A stretch of DNA of 64,000 nt, taken from assembly GCA_017535315.1 (NCBI GenBank), contig JAFXUD010000012.1, forward strand, positions 1 through 64,000, in the 5' to 3' direction. The first letter of the stretch is position 1. The number at the start of each line of letters is the position of its first letter. Source of the DNA: Victivallales bacterium (lineage in GTDB: Bacteria; Verrucomicrobiota; Lentisphaeria; Oligosphaerales; Oligosphaeraceae). Below the pieces are notes generated by a model, which saw only the letters and a program-made list of their open reading frames with translations, ran no database searches and was not told the DNA's origin. The position numbers and the translations under genes were made by a program. Positions 52,454 through 62,019 of the stretch are shown one piece after another.

Positions 52454-53815
52454 TTATGAAACTATGCCGACGAGTGGCAGCCAGCCCATCATGACGATGA
52501 CGGAGAGGAGGTAATGAAATCCAATCCAGACCATGCAGTTCTTGAGCGTGGAAACCAGATCGGCTCCAGCAATGCCCATGCCTATGTACACGCAGGCGCA
52601 ATACGGAGGCGTCACGCCGTGCATGGCACCGCAAATGCAAGGAAGCATCGCGCAGGCCAGCATGGGATTTCCGCCAGCTGCGGCAATGACCGTGATGATG
52701 ATGCCGCCGAAGATCTTGACTTGTGTCGAACCAGGAATCAGCATACCCAGTACGGCAGTGAACAGCGGAAGAATCAGCGCGAGAGCCAGCAGGCTCATGT
52801 TCAGGGAGGCAATGAACTTACCGATGGCCGCTTCAATTCCCAAAGTTACAAGGAGATTGGAGACGCAGTAGGCAAAAAAGACCAGCGAGGCTGTCGGTAC
52901 GACCTTCATCATGCTGTCCGAGATATCCTTGAATATCTCTGGCAAAGAGAGTTTTTGCCTGGTTTTCGAATCCGACATCAGAATGGCAACAACCACTATC
53001 AGCGCAGGTATGAACAGAAGCAGGCTATTGGAGAAAGAGGATGAACCCACGCCGAGCCGTTTCTTGAACCACGCATTGTATGTGGATGTCAGGATGAAGG
53101 GCAGGAATACAATGACTGGGAGAAGGATAGCTTTCCATCCGTGCCTGAGGGAATCCTTCAGGTTGGGAATCTCCTCCTTCTTCATCGGTTCGACTTTGTA
53201 ATAATGGCATAAAAAGTACAAGGTGAGGATTCTCTGGACAATGAACCAGAATGCCACTCCCCATAGCAGAAGCCAATACTGTGAGATAGTATAGGTTTTG
53301 GGATACAGTTTGTCAAGAATGGCGAAAGCCGTGGCTATCATGCCGCTCGGCGGAATCATGTTGCCCATCGTGGAGCTGTGTGCTTCAACATTCGCCGCCA
53401 AATGTGGTGGAAACCCCGAATGCTTCATGGCGGGAATCGTAAAGACGCCCGTCGATGCCACGTTGCCAGGACCCGAACCAGAGAGCGAGCCCATATAGGT
53501 GGAGCCGATGACGGCTACAAGCCCTGCGCCTCCGCGAACTCTTCCAAAAAGCGAGAGAATGATGGCGATAAAGCCGTCAATGACCGTTGTCTTCGCAAGC
53601 AATGAGGCCGAGATGATGAATACGATAATGACGTACAGACTGGAATCCGTCATTGCAGACCAGATGAAACTCCAGCTTTGCATCCACGATCCTGTAATGG
53701 CGACTAGAACGATGAATGCGGCAAGCATGCATTCGTACATCGGCCGCTTTAGCAGCGTGAAGCCGACAAGTGCCACCGCAAACACGGCAGCCACGTACAG
53801 GAACTCAATTGGCAT
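52454..53815 (-). CDS. TRAP-type (DctM-like) organic-acid permease
   Basis: A 453-residue polytopic protein with roughly 11-12 helices. SLSGSGPGNVASTGVFTIPA, MKHSGFPPHLAANVEAHSST and MGNMIPPSGM are hallmark segments of the DctM/TAXI large subunit (GS..GSAVANV..TG.FTIP..K), repeated in weaker form in the second half. It imports an organic acid with a sodium or proton gradient. No periplasmic binding-protein gene is in the window. It begins the organic-acid gene run; the surface-sugar locus starts just upstream. Confidence 0.8.
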   Translation of the reverse strand: MPIEFLYVAAVFAVALVGFTLLKRPMYECMLAAFIVLVAITGSWMQSWSFIWSAMTDSSLYVIIVFIISASLLAKTTVIDGFIAIILSLFGRVRGGAGLVAVIGSTYMGSLSGSGPGNVASTGVFTIPAMKHSGFPPHLAANVEAHSSTMGNMIPPSGMIATAFAILDKLYPKTYTISQYWLLLWGVAFWFIVQRILTLYFLCHYYKVEPMKKEEIPNLKDSLRHGWKAILLPVIVFLPFILTSTYNAWFKKRLGVGSSSFSNSLLLFIPALIVVVAILMSDSKTRQKLSLPEIFKDISDSMMKVVPTASLVFFAYCVSNLLVTLGIEAAIGKFIASLNMSLLALALILPLFTAVLGMLIPGSTQVKIFGGIIITVIAAAGGNPMLACAMLPCICGAMHGVTPPYCACVYIGMGIAGADLVSTLKNCMVWIGFHYLLSVIVMMGWLPLVGIVS

Positions 53816-53871
53816 ACGCCAACACTATCTTATATCAGAAAAGACGGGAGACCTTTGGACTCGTTATTAAA

Positions 53872-54891
53872 TTATCGGTTCCCGTACATTTTCTGGTAGT
53901 AATTCTGGTACTCGCCGCTGATGATCTCCTCCCACCAGTTGCGGTTGTCAAGGTACCATTTGATGGTCTTCTTGATGCCGTCGGCGAACTTTGTTTCTGG
54001 CAGCCAGCCCAGTTCGGTGTGAATTTTAGTGGGGTCGATAGCATAGCGCATGTCATGCCCTTTTCGGTCTGCCACGTATGTAATCAGACTTTCAGGCTTT
54101 CCAAGCTCCTTGCAGATCAACTTGACGATATCGATGTTTCGCATTTCATTGTGTCCACCGATATTATAGACCTCTCCAACGCGTCCCTTGTGAATGACCA
54201 GGTCGATGGCCTTGCAGTGGTCTTCGACATAGAGCCAGTCGCGGACATTAAGCCCCTTGCCGTAAACAGGCAGCGGCTTGTCATTCAGACAGTTGGCAAT
54301 CATCAACGGAATGAGCTTTTCGGGGAAATGGTATGGACCATAGTTGTTGGAACAGCGACTGATGGTCACAGGCAGACTATAGGTGCGGTGATATGCCATC
54401 ACCAGAAGATCGGCGGCGGCCTTTGAACTGCTGTAAGGAGAACTGGTATGGATGGGTGTCTCCTCTGTGAAGAACAAATCTGGCCTGTCAAGCGGCAGGT
54501 CGCCGTAAACCTCATCGGTGCTTACCTGATGATAGCGGGTTATTCCATATTTACGGCAGGCATCCATCAGGATGCTTGTCCCGATGATATTGGTTTGCAG
54601 GAAGATTGATGGATCTTCAATGCTGCGATCAACATGGCTTTCCGCCGCGAAATTAACCACGATATCGGGCTTCTCCTCCTCAAAGAGGCTGTAAACACCC
54701 TCACGGTCGCAGATGTCCAATTTCACGAAGCGGAAGTTCGGCTTGTCCATCACGCTTTTCAGTGTGCTCAGATTTCCTGCGTACGTCAGTTTGTCGAGGC
54801 AGACAATCCTGTAGTCAGGGTGTGCCTTAAGCAGATGGAAAATGAAATTGGAGCCGATGAATCCAGCGCCGCCCGTAACGATAATTGTCAT
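53872..54891 (-). CDS. rfbB: dTDP-glucose 4,6-dehydratase
   Basis: A 339-residue SDR making dTDP-4-keto-6-deoxyglucose. Features are VTGGAGFIGSNF, LDKLTYAGNLSTL, FAAESHVDRSI, QVSTDEVYGDL with Thr-Asp-Glu catalytic acids, YSSSKAAADL with the Tyr and Lys pair, and SNNYGPYHFPEKLIP. The ATG at 54891 has GGAGGG upstream. It follows rfbA by 11 bases. No rfbC or rfbD is present, so the product probably goes to an amino-sugar through the DegT aminotransferase. Confidence 0.95.
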   Translation of the reverse strand: MTIIVTGGAGFIGSNFIFHLLKAHPDYRIVCLDKLTYAGNLSTLKSVMDKPNFRFVKLDICDREGVYSLFEEEKPDIVVNFAAESHVDRSIEDPSIFLQTNIIGTSILMDACRKYGITRYHQVSTDEVYGDLPLDRPDLFFTEETPIHTSSPYSSSKAAADLLVMAYHRTYSLPVTISRCSNNYGPYHFPEKLIPLMIANCLNDKPLPVYGKGLNVRDWLYVEDHCKAIDLVIHKGRVGEVYNIGGHNEMRNIDIVKLICKELGKPESLITYVADRKGHDMRYAIDPTKIHTELGWLPETKFADGIKKTIKWYLDNRNWWEEIISGEYQNYYQKMYGNR

Positions 54892-54902
54892 GTTGCCCTC
54901 CA

Positions 54903-55793
54903 TCAATACACCAGTTTGTCTTCTGCCACGCGCATCAGGTGCTTACCATATGGGCTTTTCCCATAGAGTTTTGCTGCTTCAATGAGTTCTTCCCGTGTAA
55001 TCCACTTTTCAAAGAAGGCGATTTCCTCTGGTGCAGAGATGACCACCCCCTGTCTGTTCTGGACGGCTTGAACGAAAATTGACGCCTGCATGAGGCTGTC
55101 CATTGTCCCCGTGTCCATCCAGGCGAATCCCCGTCCCAGAATCTGTACCTTCAGCTTGTCTTCGTCAAGATACAAGCGATTCAGGTCGGTGATTTCGAGT
55201 TCTCCTCTTGCAGAGGGTTTTACCTGTTTTGCCTTTTCAGCTACGCCTGCAGGGTAGAAATAAAGCCCCGTGATGCAATAGTTGCTTTTGGGATTCTGGG
55301 GTTTTTCCTCAACGGATATGACCTTTTTCTCTTTATCGAACTCCACGATTCCGAACCGTTCAGGGTCATTCACATAGTAACCGAAGATTGTGGCGTCACC
55401 ATTTTGAGTGTTTTTGACGGCATCCGACAGGTTCTTGCGGAAATAGCCGCCATAGAAGATATTGTCTCCAAGCACCATGGCGCATGGTTCATCGCCGATG
55501 AAATCCTCTCCAATCAAAAATGCCTGCGCAAGACCGTCTGGACTTGGCTGCACGGCGTATGAGAGATGAATGCCAAAACTGCTGCCGTCGCCAAGCAACT
55601 CTTCAAAACGCGGCGTGTCAGTCGGCGTGGAGATAAGTAGAATGTCCTTGATTCCAGCAAGCATCAGCGTGGAGAGCGGATAGTAGATCATCGGCTTGTC
55701 GTAAATTGGCAGAAGCTGTTTGCTTGTCACCTTTGTAAGCGGATAGAGCCTTGTGCCAGAACCGCCAGCAAGAATGATTCCTTTCATTTCCAT
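54903..55793 (-). CDS. rfbA: Glucose-1-phosphate thymidylyltransferase
   Basis: A 296-residue nucleotidyltransferase converting glucose-1-phosphate and dTTP to dTDP-glucose. It shows [49 protein letters not shown] and [16 protein letters not shown], all RmlA. AAAGGAG lies 6 bases upstream. Length is normal. Confidence 0.96.
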   Translation of the reverse strand: MEMKGIILAGGSGTRLYPLTKVTSKQLLPIYDKPMIYYPLSTLMLAGIKDILLISTPTDTPRFEELLGDGSSFGIHLSYAVQPSPDGLAQAFLIGEDFIGDEPCAMVLGDNIFYGGYFRKNLSDAVKNTQNGDATIFGYYVNDPERFGIVEFDKEKKVISVEEKPQNPKSNYCITGLYFYPAGVAEKAKQVKPSARGELEITDLNRLYLDEDKLKVQILGRGFAWMDTGTMDSLMQASIFVQAVQNRQGVVISAPEEIAFFEKWITREELIEAAKLYGKSPYGKHLMRVAEDKLVY

Positions 55794-55805
55794 TATCTCC
55801 TTTAG

Positions 55806-56918
55806 TTATTTGCCGCAAGACAAAATGGTTTCACAGATACGGTCAACATCTTCGAGGGCCAAGTCCGCATACATTGGCAAGGTCAGCACTCTGTCGGCGA
55901 TATATGCGGCGACAGGCGTCTTTTTCGCCCCCGCCGTCGGCCAGCCGACATAACATTCGAAACTGTTCGTCAGCGGATAAAAATACTTTCGGGCTCCGAT
56001 GCCCTTGTCCGCCAATGCCTTGAAGACATCATCGCGAGTCGCCTTGAAGCCGTCGAACACCACGGGGAAATATGCATAGTTCGGTTCTACATCTGCCTGC
56101 GGCTTGCAAAGTTTGATGCCTGCGACATCTTCCAAATGGCTCCAATAGCGTTCGACAACGCGCTTCCTTTTGGCTATTTCTTCGCCGAGGTGTCGCAGAT
56201 TGCAGATGCCCATGGCCGCCTGAAATTCGCTCATCTTTGCGTTGCCGCCAACAAACACGACTCTTTCCGCGCCACGGATGCCGAAGTTCTTCATGTCGTT
56301 CAGCGTGGCGACAAGACTGTCATCCTTGAAGCAGACCGCGCCCCCCTCAATGGTGTTGAACACCTTCGTGGCGTGGAAACTGAACATGGAGGCGTCTCCG
56401 AATTTGGCGGAGGAAATGCCCTTGTACCTTACGGCAAAAGCATGCGCTGCATCGTATATAACCTTCAGTCCACGCGCCTTGGCAATTCTGTCAATTGCAT
56501 CCACATCGCACATATTGCCATAGACATGGACAGGAACAATCGCCACGGTCCTGTCCGTTATGAGGCCCTCGATCTTCTCCACGTCCATCGTGTAGTCCTG
56601 CGGATTCACATCGCAGAAGACGGGCGTCAGGCCGTTGCGGACGATGGCATGAGTGGTCGAGGCGAATGTGAACGGCGTCGTGATGACCTCGCCGCCCTTC
56701 GGGAACTGCATCGCCGCAATGACGTTTTCCAACGCAAGATGTCCGTTGGTATAGAGAACCACATGCGGACATACAAGAAACTCCTCCAGCTCCGCCTGGA
56801 ACTCCTTGTGCTCCACGCCCATGTTGGTAAGCCAATGGCTCTCCCACAACTTCTTTATCTCCTCGCAATACTCCTCAAACGGAGGCATCGAGGAACGTGT
56901 GACTAGTATGTTGTTCAT
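55806..56918 (-). CDS. DegT/DnrJ/EryC1/StrS sugar aminotransferase
   Basis: A 370-residue PLP enzyme. It shows the acceptor region YTNGHLALENVIAAM, TTPFTFASTTHAI, VHVYGNMCDVDAI, YDAAHAFAVRY (PLP Asp), FSFHATKVFNTIEGG with the Schiff-base lysine, and GIGARKYFYPL. With rfbA and rfbB beside it, the likely substrate is dTDP-4-keto-6-deoxyglucose, giving a 4-amino sugar as in VioA, or the 3-keto isomer as in FdtB. No isomerase gene is nearby, which favours the 4-amino product. Confidence 0.9.
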   Translation of the reverse strand: MNNILVTRSSMPPFEEYCEEIKKLWESHWLTNMGVEHKEFQAELEEFLVCPHVVLYTNGHLALENVIAAMQFPKGGEVITTPFTFASTTHAIVRNGLTPVFCDVNPQDYTMDVEKIEGLITDRTVAIVPVHVYGNMCDVDAIDRIAKARGLKVIYDAAHAFAVRYKGISSAKFGDASMFSFHATKVFNTIEGGAVCFKDDSLVATLNDMKNFGIRGAERVVFVGGNAKMSEFQAAMGICNLRHLGEEIAKRKRVVERYWSHLEDVAGIKLCKPQADVEPNYAYFPVVFDGFKATRDDVFKALADKGIGARKYFYPLTNSFECYVGWPTAGAKKTPVAAYIADRVLTLPMYADLALEDVDRICETILSCGK

Positions 56919-56977
56919 ATTTGATGTATCTTTTCCAAATGGTTCCTAAACATTCATTCAAAAAACAACAAAAACAT

Positions 56978-58001
56978 TTATGCACTTCCAGTTTGCTTTT
57001 TACAAGCAAACTCAATGATAAGCACGATAGAATATGAAAGCAACAGAGTAACGAATACAACTAGAACAGGCCTTAAATACAAAAATACACTACTATTGTT
57101 AGCAAGATGGAGGAAACGATATGCATGGTTGATTATAAAAATAACAAAAACATGTATTATATACACATACATTGATAGTTTTGCACCTATATATGATAAA
57201 GGATGATTCAAACTACTAAAGCTATTCCTCATGCAAAGAATAAAAATCAAAACAACCTGTGGAAATGTTGATATGTTTACGCCAAAATCCCTACCCAATA
57301 AATAGCGTTCTCCAAGGCACGCCACAGTAAATACAGCAACTAGTGACCACAGAATCCTATTCGTTAACCATTTATTTACCATTGATTCATTGCGACGCAA
57401 CCAGTTACCAAGCATGAAGAAAGAGAAACCTAAAATAAGGAAATTTCTGTAGTAAATAACAGGGACAGATACTCCACATAGATACATTCCTTGAGCCAAT
57501 ACAATATATATTACGAAAAACACAGGAATCAAACCAAAAGCTATATTATATAAACTAAAATGTACAATCTGCATATAGGATATAGTCATACAAAAGAGCA
57601 AACAAAAACCACAGATGAAGAGCAAATATAATTGTTTCATTGAAAAGAAGTAACTTTAATACCCCCATCAATGAACATGCTTCTAAAATTGAGGATACAG
57701 AACAATGATTCTTAACGACAGCAACCAAAAGGTAAAACAAGGAAGCAAAGAATGTAATTTTGCCAATATGCTTTATTTTTCTCTTCGCATCAAACTTACC
57801 GCTGCTGTATGAAAAATATCCAGAAACCATAAAGAAAAACGGCACACTGAACCGAGAAACAGCATTTACCGACGTTCCAAGATATCCTGGAAATTTGCAG
57901 TGTATGAACACCACAAATATACACGCAACACCTTTAATAAAATCAATACTATAATTATGCTGCTTGTGCGTAGTAGGTATGTTTATAACACTTTCCAACA
58001 T
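56978..58001 (-). pseudogene. Acyltransferase-3 membrane protein broken by one frameshift
   Basis: Two overlapping frames (57555-58001 and 56978-57640) together match the intact paralogue at 62020-63081 along its length (IDFIKGVACIFVVFIHC, VSRFSVPFFFMVSGYF, FFMLGNWLRRNES, LLGRDFGVN). At about 57569 a single extra base turns LYA-IV into LYADCTF-stop; removing it joins the frames exactly where the paralogue reads LYAIVVRL. There is no homopolymer at the site. It is a recent null mutation, programmed shift or sequence error. The intact form would O-acylate a surface sugar in the membrane. Confidence 0.8.
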
Positions 58002-58326
58002 ATTCTGTTTAACTTAATGTCTTTTTTAAGAATGGAATATATTATCTTCAAGCCGAGACAACTCAGCCATCATGTTTTTGTCGCTTCTCCGACGACTGCA
58101 CTAATAATTACCTATCCTTGTATGTTATGTATTCAGCGGAAGCATCGCTCCCGCTGTTTCTTTTTCTAATATTCAAGAACAATCAGAGGTGACGGCTTGA
58201 TTTTAACACATTACCTCATGTGGAACATCGCTTTATGCTATTATTCTAATTTCATTTGAATCATCCGTGATTTTCAAAAAATCTTTAATCATTTCAGCAT
58301 ATCCTCTTTTTATTTTACAATTTGCT
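58002..58326. other. AT-rich intergenic region without a supported gene
   Basis: Between the frameshifted acyltransferase and the first ATP-grasp gene I see no supported frame. A weak hairpin (CAGCGG/CCGCTG near 58135-58160) is followed on the plus strand by a T-rich run, and could terminate a plus-strand transcript, but no plus-strand gene feeds it. Probably degenerate sequence. Confidence 0.4.
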
Positions 58327-59466
58327 TTATTCTTGCCACCAGAAATCTTTTTTCAACCTCCAACCAATCAGTTCCTCAAATTCGGCCTGATCACCTTTGT
58401 CCTCATATAATTGCCACATATAAGCCCCATTTGGATTGCCTTCCATCACACACCAGCCATCAGGTGTTAGAACAATATCCCAACCGACAAATCGAATAGA
58501 ATCCAACTTCTTTGCTAACTCCGTAACAAAAGCAATCGCCTCATCCCATCGCGGAATTTGAAACCCAAGAATTCTCTCGCCTGTATCTGGATGCACTTCA
58601 GCGAACTCGCGATTTTCAGTTGCACCTGGAGTGTAAACAACTCCTGTTTCTGAATCAATGCCAGCATCATACGTATTATACGTTGCACTAGTAATAAACT
58701 GCCCGCCACGTCCAATCTTGAACCATGGTTTATAGGCATACACTTTATCGTTGACTCGTACCGTTGTTATACGAATACCATTTACCGATGCCGGATGGAA
58801 TTTTGCTATTGATGCATCCTGATTGATCAATTCTTCAAGGACTAAAGCAGAATCATGGTATCCAATAAATGTATGTGTATATTCAATCCCCTTATCCAAA
58901 AGTTTTTTGAAAAACCCTCTTAGCGACGAATCGTCCAGAGATTCCACTTTAGTTGCAAAAACGCCATGCCCCTGCATCAGACTACGCGGCTTTACAACAA
59001 ATGCTTGATGCTTATGTACAAAGTCACAAAAGACTGGATAATCCGCTTCCTCTTTGATACATATAACGTCTCTCCTATACGCGTCTTTGAATAGTTCATA
59101 AGCGCAATACTTATCATTAAGGAGATAAAAGTCTTTCGGATCATTCAGATAATCTCTATAAAATTTCTTTTTGTGAATTGTAACATAGTTATTGGCTTGT
59201 TCATGGGTCTTATGTAATAAGTCCCACATGAAGAATTCTTCAGTCGAACACCCATAGGCAAAATAATAGTAAACAGACAGCCAGAGCATTTTTTCAACGG
59301 TCTCTTTATCTTTTACTGTCAACTTATCTGCAACTGCATCACGGATTGAATTAAGAAATAAATCCGTATATTTCTCAGGGTTATCCTTTGCCACTGCTTT
59401 AGCAACGATGATTTTATCATTTTCAGATTCAGCAAGAGTAAAACTTGACATGTTAAGTTTGATCAT
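58327..59466 (-). CDS. Sugar-transfer-associated ATP-grasp protein
   Basis: A 379-residue protein. An N-terminal helical region (1-110) is followed by ATP-grasp features: FVVKPRSLMQGHGVFA (ATP-binding lysine), ALVLEELINQDASIAKFHP, KIGRGGQFITSAT and GWDIVLTPDGWCVMEGNPNG with the metal-binding Glu and Asn. It resembles the ATP-grasp family found in capsule and polysaccharide loci, thought to ligate an acid to an amine on a sugar. AGGAGG lies upstream. It is paralogous to the next gene. Confidence 0.78.
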   Translation of the reverse strand: MIKLNMSSFTLAESENDKIIVAKAVAKDNPEKYTDLFLNSIRDAVADKLTVKDKETVEKMLWLSVYYYFAYGCSTEEFFMWDLLHKTHEQANNYVTIHKKKFYRDYLNDPKDFYLLNDKYCAYELFKDAYRRDVICIKEEADYPVFCDFVHKHQAFVVKPRSLMQGHGVFATKVESLDDSSLRGFFKKLLDKGIEYTHTFIGYHDSALVLEELINQDASIAKFHPASVNGIRITTVRVNDKVYAYKPWFKIGRGGQFITSATYNTYDAGIDSETGVVYTPGATENREFAEVHPDTGERILGFQIPRWDEAIAFVTELAKKLDSIRFVGWDIVLTPDGWCVMEGNPNGAYMWQLYEDKGDQAEFEELIGWRLKKDFWWQE

Positions 59467-59532
59467 TGTAACATCCTCCTAAAAATTTATTTTTGTCAAT
59501 TATTGTTTGAAACTTAGATGCTTCCCTATTTT

Positions 59533-60669
59533 TCAATTCTCCCACCAGAAACCATCCGGCAGTTTCCATTGAATCAGTTGCTCAAACTCATCTTTCATAG
59601 GTTCTTCCCAGATAAACTGATGTACAAACTCAGCTTTATCGTTCGCTTCCATGACACACCAGCCTTTTTTACTGAGAACTATATCCCATCCAATGTAACG
59701 TAACGTTGGCAATTGAAGTGCCATCTCCTTTACCATAGTTACCAACCCTTCCCACTGGGGGATTTGGAAGCCGATAAATTGAACACCAGAATCTGGGTGT
59801 TTCTCAAAATCTTCTCCGTTTTCAGTCCTTCCATGGGTATTAATTCTTCCTGTTTCAACATCTATACCTGCACAAGGACTACCGACAAAAGCTGCCGTTA
59901 CGAAATTATCTCCACGACCTGTTTTGATCCACGGACGCCAAATATTGACTTTATCTCCGACAAGAACCGATGTAATACGCAGCGCATTGACAGACCCTGG
60001 GTGGAACTGAGCCAATAAGGGATCTTCATCAATGAGTTCTTCAAGTACTACGGAGTTATCTATACTCTCCTTATACTTCTTTTCATTCTGCATACCTTCA
60101 TACAAAAGATCCTCAAAGAAAAGCCTAATCTGTTCTTCTGAGAAATCCTTTACAGAGGCATAATGGACGCCTCGGGCTCTCCCAAGGTTTTTCGGTTTGA
60201 CCACAAACTCCTGATGTGCTTCAACAAATTGCTTGAAAATTGGATAATCATCCTCGTTATAAATGCAGATTACATCGCGCTTATAATACAGAGGCAACTT
60301 CTTATAGGTTTCGTATTTATCATTCAGAATGTAAAGGTCATCCTTGCTATCCAGGTGCTTAACATACATTAGTTTTTCTCTGGTAGTGATATACTTTCGG
60401 ATTTCTTGATCTGACTTCTCGGCGAAAGAGTAATAAAAGAATTCATCCGTGATGGCGCCATTTGCCCAATAGCAATAAATAGAATGATAGAACAGATCTT
60501 CTAGTGCATTGGAATCAGTATTACCACTTTTCTTTTCTAAGGAATCATATATTTCATGTCGAACTTTGTCAGAATAAAAGTCAGGATTGTTCCGAACAAT
60601 CTCTCTTCCCAGTTTAATACGTTCAGAGACGTTATCGCTTCTATAAAAGCCATCTAAATTCATTTTCAT
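59533..60669 (-). CDS. Sugar-transfer-associated ATP-grasp protein, paralogue
   Basis: A 378-residue protein aligned end to end with the downstream gene: LNDKYETYK, RRDVICI-like KRDVICIYNEDDYPIF, FVVKPKNLGRARGVHYA, SVVLEELIDEDPLLAQFHPGS, KTGRGDNFVTAAF and GWDIVLSKKGWCVMEAND. The final metal loop differs (MEANDKA against MEGNPNG), so activity or substrate may have diverged. Tandem duplication within an AT-rich surface-glycan locus is the likely origin. Confidence 0.78.
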   Translation of the reverse strand: MKMNLDGFYRSDNVSERIKLGREIVRNNPDFYSDKVRHEIYDSLEKKSGNTDSNALEDLFYHSIYCYWANGAITDEFFYYSFAEKSDQEIRKYITTREKLMYVKHLDSKDDLYILNDKYETYKKLPLYYKRDVICIYNEDDYPIFKQFVEAHQEFVVKPKNLGRARGVHYASVKDFSEEQIRLFFEDLLYEGMQNEKKYKESIDNSVVLEELIDEDPLLAQFHPGSVNALRITSVLVGDKVNIWRPWIKTGRGDNFVTAAFVGSPCAGIDVETGRINTHGRTENGEDFEKHPDSGVQFIGFQIPQWEGLVTMVKEMALQLPTLRYIGWDIVLSKKGWCVMEANDKAEFVHQFIWEEPMKDEFEQLIQWKLPDGFWWEN

Positions 60670-60729
60670 GCTAAGATTATCCCCTATTCAAGATATGTTC
60701 CTGACAACGTTTTTGCGTGCAATGAAAGC

Positions 60730-61944
60730 TCACATCAAATCGCGTCTCACAAGGTCATTCCCGTCCTTGTCTAGAACCTTGAGATTCTTCACCGCAGTAT
60801 TAAACTTCTCCTGCAATCTATCGTAATCATCATCCTGCACAAAGAACCCAGCGGCTCTGTCCCCTTGACTGGTAATACCTTTAAACTGATGGCCTTTGTT
60901 TCTAACAAGGTAATACCTTGAGATGATTCCTTTTCCATGCATGTCCTCGAAGCCTTCGTACCGATCCAAGACCCCCTCGCTACAGTACAGGTAGCATGTC
61001 ATCAGATACCTGTTTTCAGCCTTCGTCATTCCAACTTCTGGATCAATGCCTTCGTGCATATCCACAATGGCCTTAATCGGATCAAAACCCGACATGATTC
61101 TTGTGATTTCGTATTTAACGAATCCACCAGTTCTGGCGCAGAACTCGAGCACATATCCGTGCTTCCCATCCGTGATCATATTGATATTGATCGGAGAATT
61201 AAACAAATGGAAAGCATCCGATATTTTTTGAGTAGTCTGTTTGATTTCTTCCGTTAATTCGGTTGATAGTTCTGCTGGATAAAGACTACCGGATAAAACG
61301 AACCTGCCATTCTTCAGTTTGTTCTTGCTTCCGATACAAAGCACAGTTGCCTTGCCTTTGCATACAAAGGCCTCGACCGTTAATTCATCACCTTCAACAA
61401 ATTCTTCAACAACCGCCGTTTTTGTACGACTGATCTCAATGGCTTCGGACAGGAATTCCTCTACTTCTTCCCTGTTATTGCATTTTCTGACCCCCCTTGC
61501 GCTATATGCGTCAACGGGCTTAACAACGAGAGGATATCTCAGCCCTTCAATCTTCCCTTGATCAAAATGATTCAACACAACAAATCTGGATGTTGGGATT
61601 CCATTCTTCATAAAGACATCCTTCATATAGTGTTTATCGGACACCAGATGCACGGTCTCTAGATCAAGATATGTTTTTAACCCAAGGGCCTTGCAGACTT
61701 CAACCTCCGCTACTATGATTTGATCTGCACAGGCTGTCAGCACCATGTCAACATTTTGCTCCTTGGCAAGTTTTTTAATACCCTCAATATCCATAGCGGA
61801 CACAGGATAGAACTCATCACAGGATTTTGCTGCGACACAGTTGGGGTTCATATCTGCTAACAGAGTTCTGTATCCTCTGTTTTTTAATTCTTCTATAAGG
61901 GCAACCTGCGCAATTCCACCCGCTAATACCAACGCCTTTTTCAT
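60730..61944 (-). CDS. ATP-grasp ligase
   Basis: A 404-residue carboxylate-amine ligase-like protein. The N-terminal LVLAGGIAQVALIEELKNRG is a pre-ATP-grasp Rossmann-like domain, YPLVVKPVDAYSARGVRKC carries the ATP lysine and glycine-rich loop, VVEEFVEGDELTVEAFV the middle strand, and INMITDGKHGYVLEFCARTGG the metal Glu and Asn-equivalent. It resembles biotin-carboxylase-like amino-acid ligases. In this locus it may couple an amino acid to an amino sugar. GGGAGA lies upstream of the start. Confidence 0.82.
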   Translation of the reverse strand: MKKALVLAGGIAQVALIEELKNRGYRTLLADMNPNCVAAKSCDEFYPVSAMDIEGIKKLAKEQNVDMVLTACADQIIVAEVEVCKALGLKTYLDLETVHLVSDKHYMKDVFMKNGIPTSRFVVLNHFDQGKIEGLRYPLVVKPVDAYSARGVRKCNNREEVEEFLSEAIEISRTKTAVVEEFVEGDELTVEAFVCKGKATVLCIGSKNKLKNGRFVLSGSLYPAELSTELTEEIKQTTQKISDAFHLFNSPININMITDGKHGYVLEFCARTGGFVKYEITRIMSGFDPIKAIVDMHEGIDPEVGMTKAENRYLMTCYLYCSEGVLDRYEGFEDMHGKGIISRYYLVRNKGHQFKGITSQGDRAAGFFVQDDDYDRLQEKFNTAVKNLKVLDKDGNDLVRRDLM

Positions 61945-62019
61945 TCAATTTCTCCCATTACATCAAATATTCATCACAAAACCAAAAACCAAAAGATGAA
62001 AAACAAACGATTTCTCAAT

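Noticed and set aside
58002-58326. Small gene or RNA in the AT-rich gap
   Set aside because: The short plus-strand frame crossing it (57900-58169) has no ribosome site, overlaps the acyltransferase and shows no protein-like pattern; the single weak hairpin is not enough for an RNA gene.
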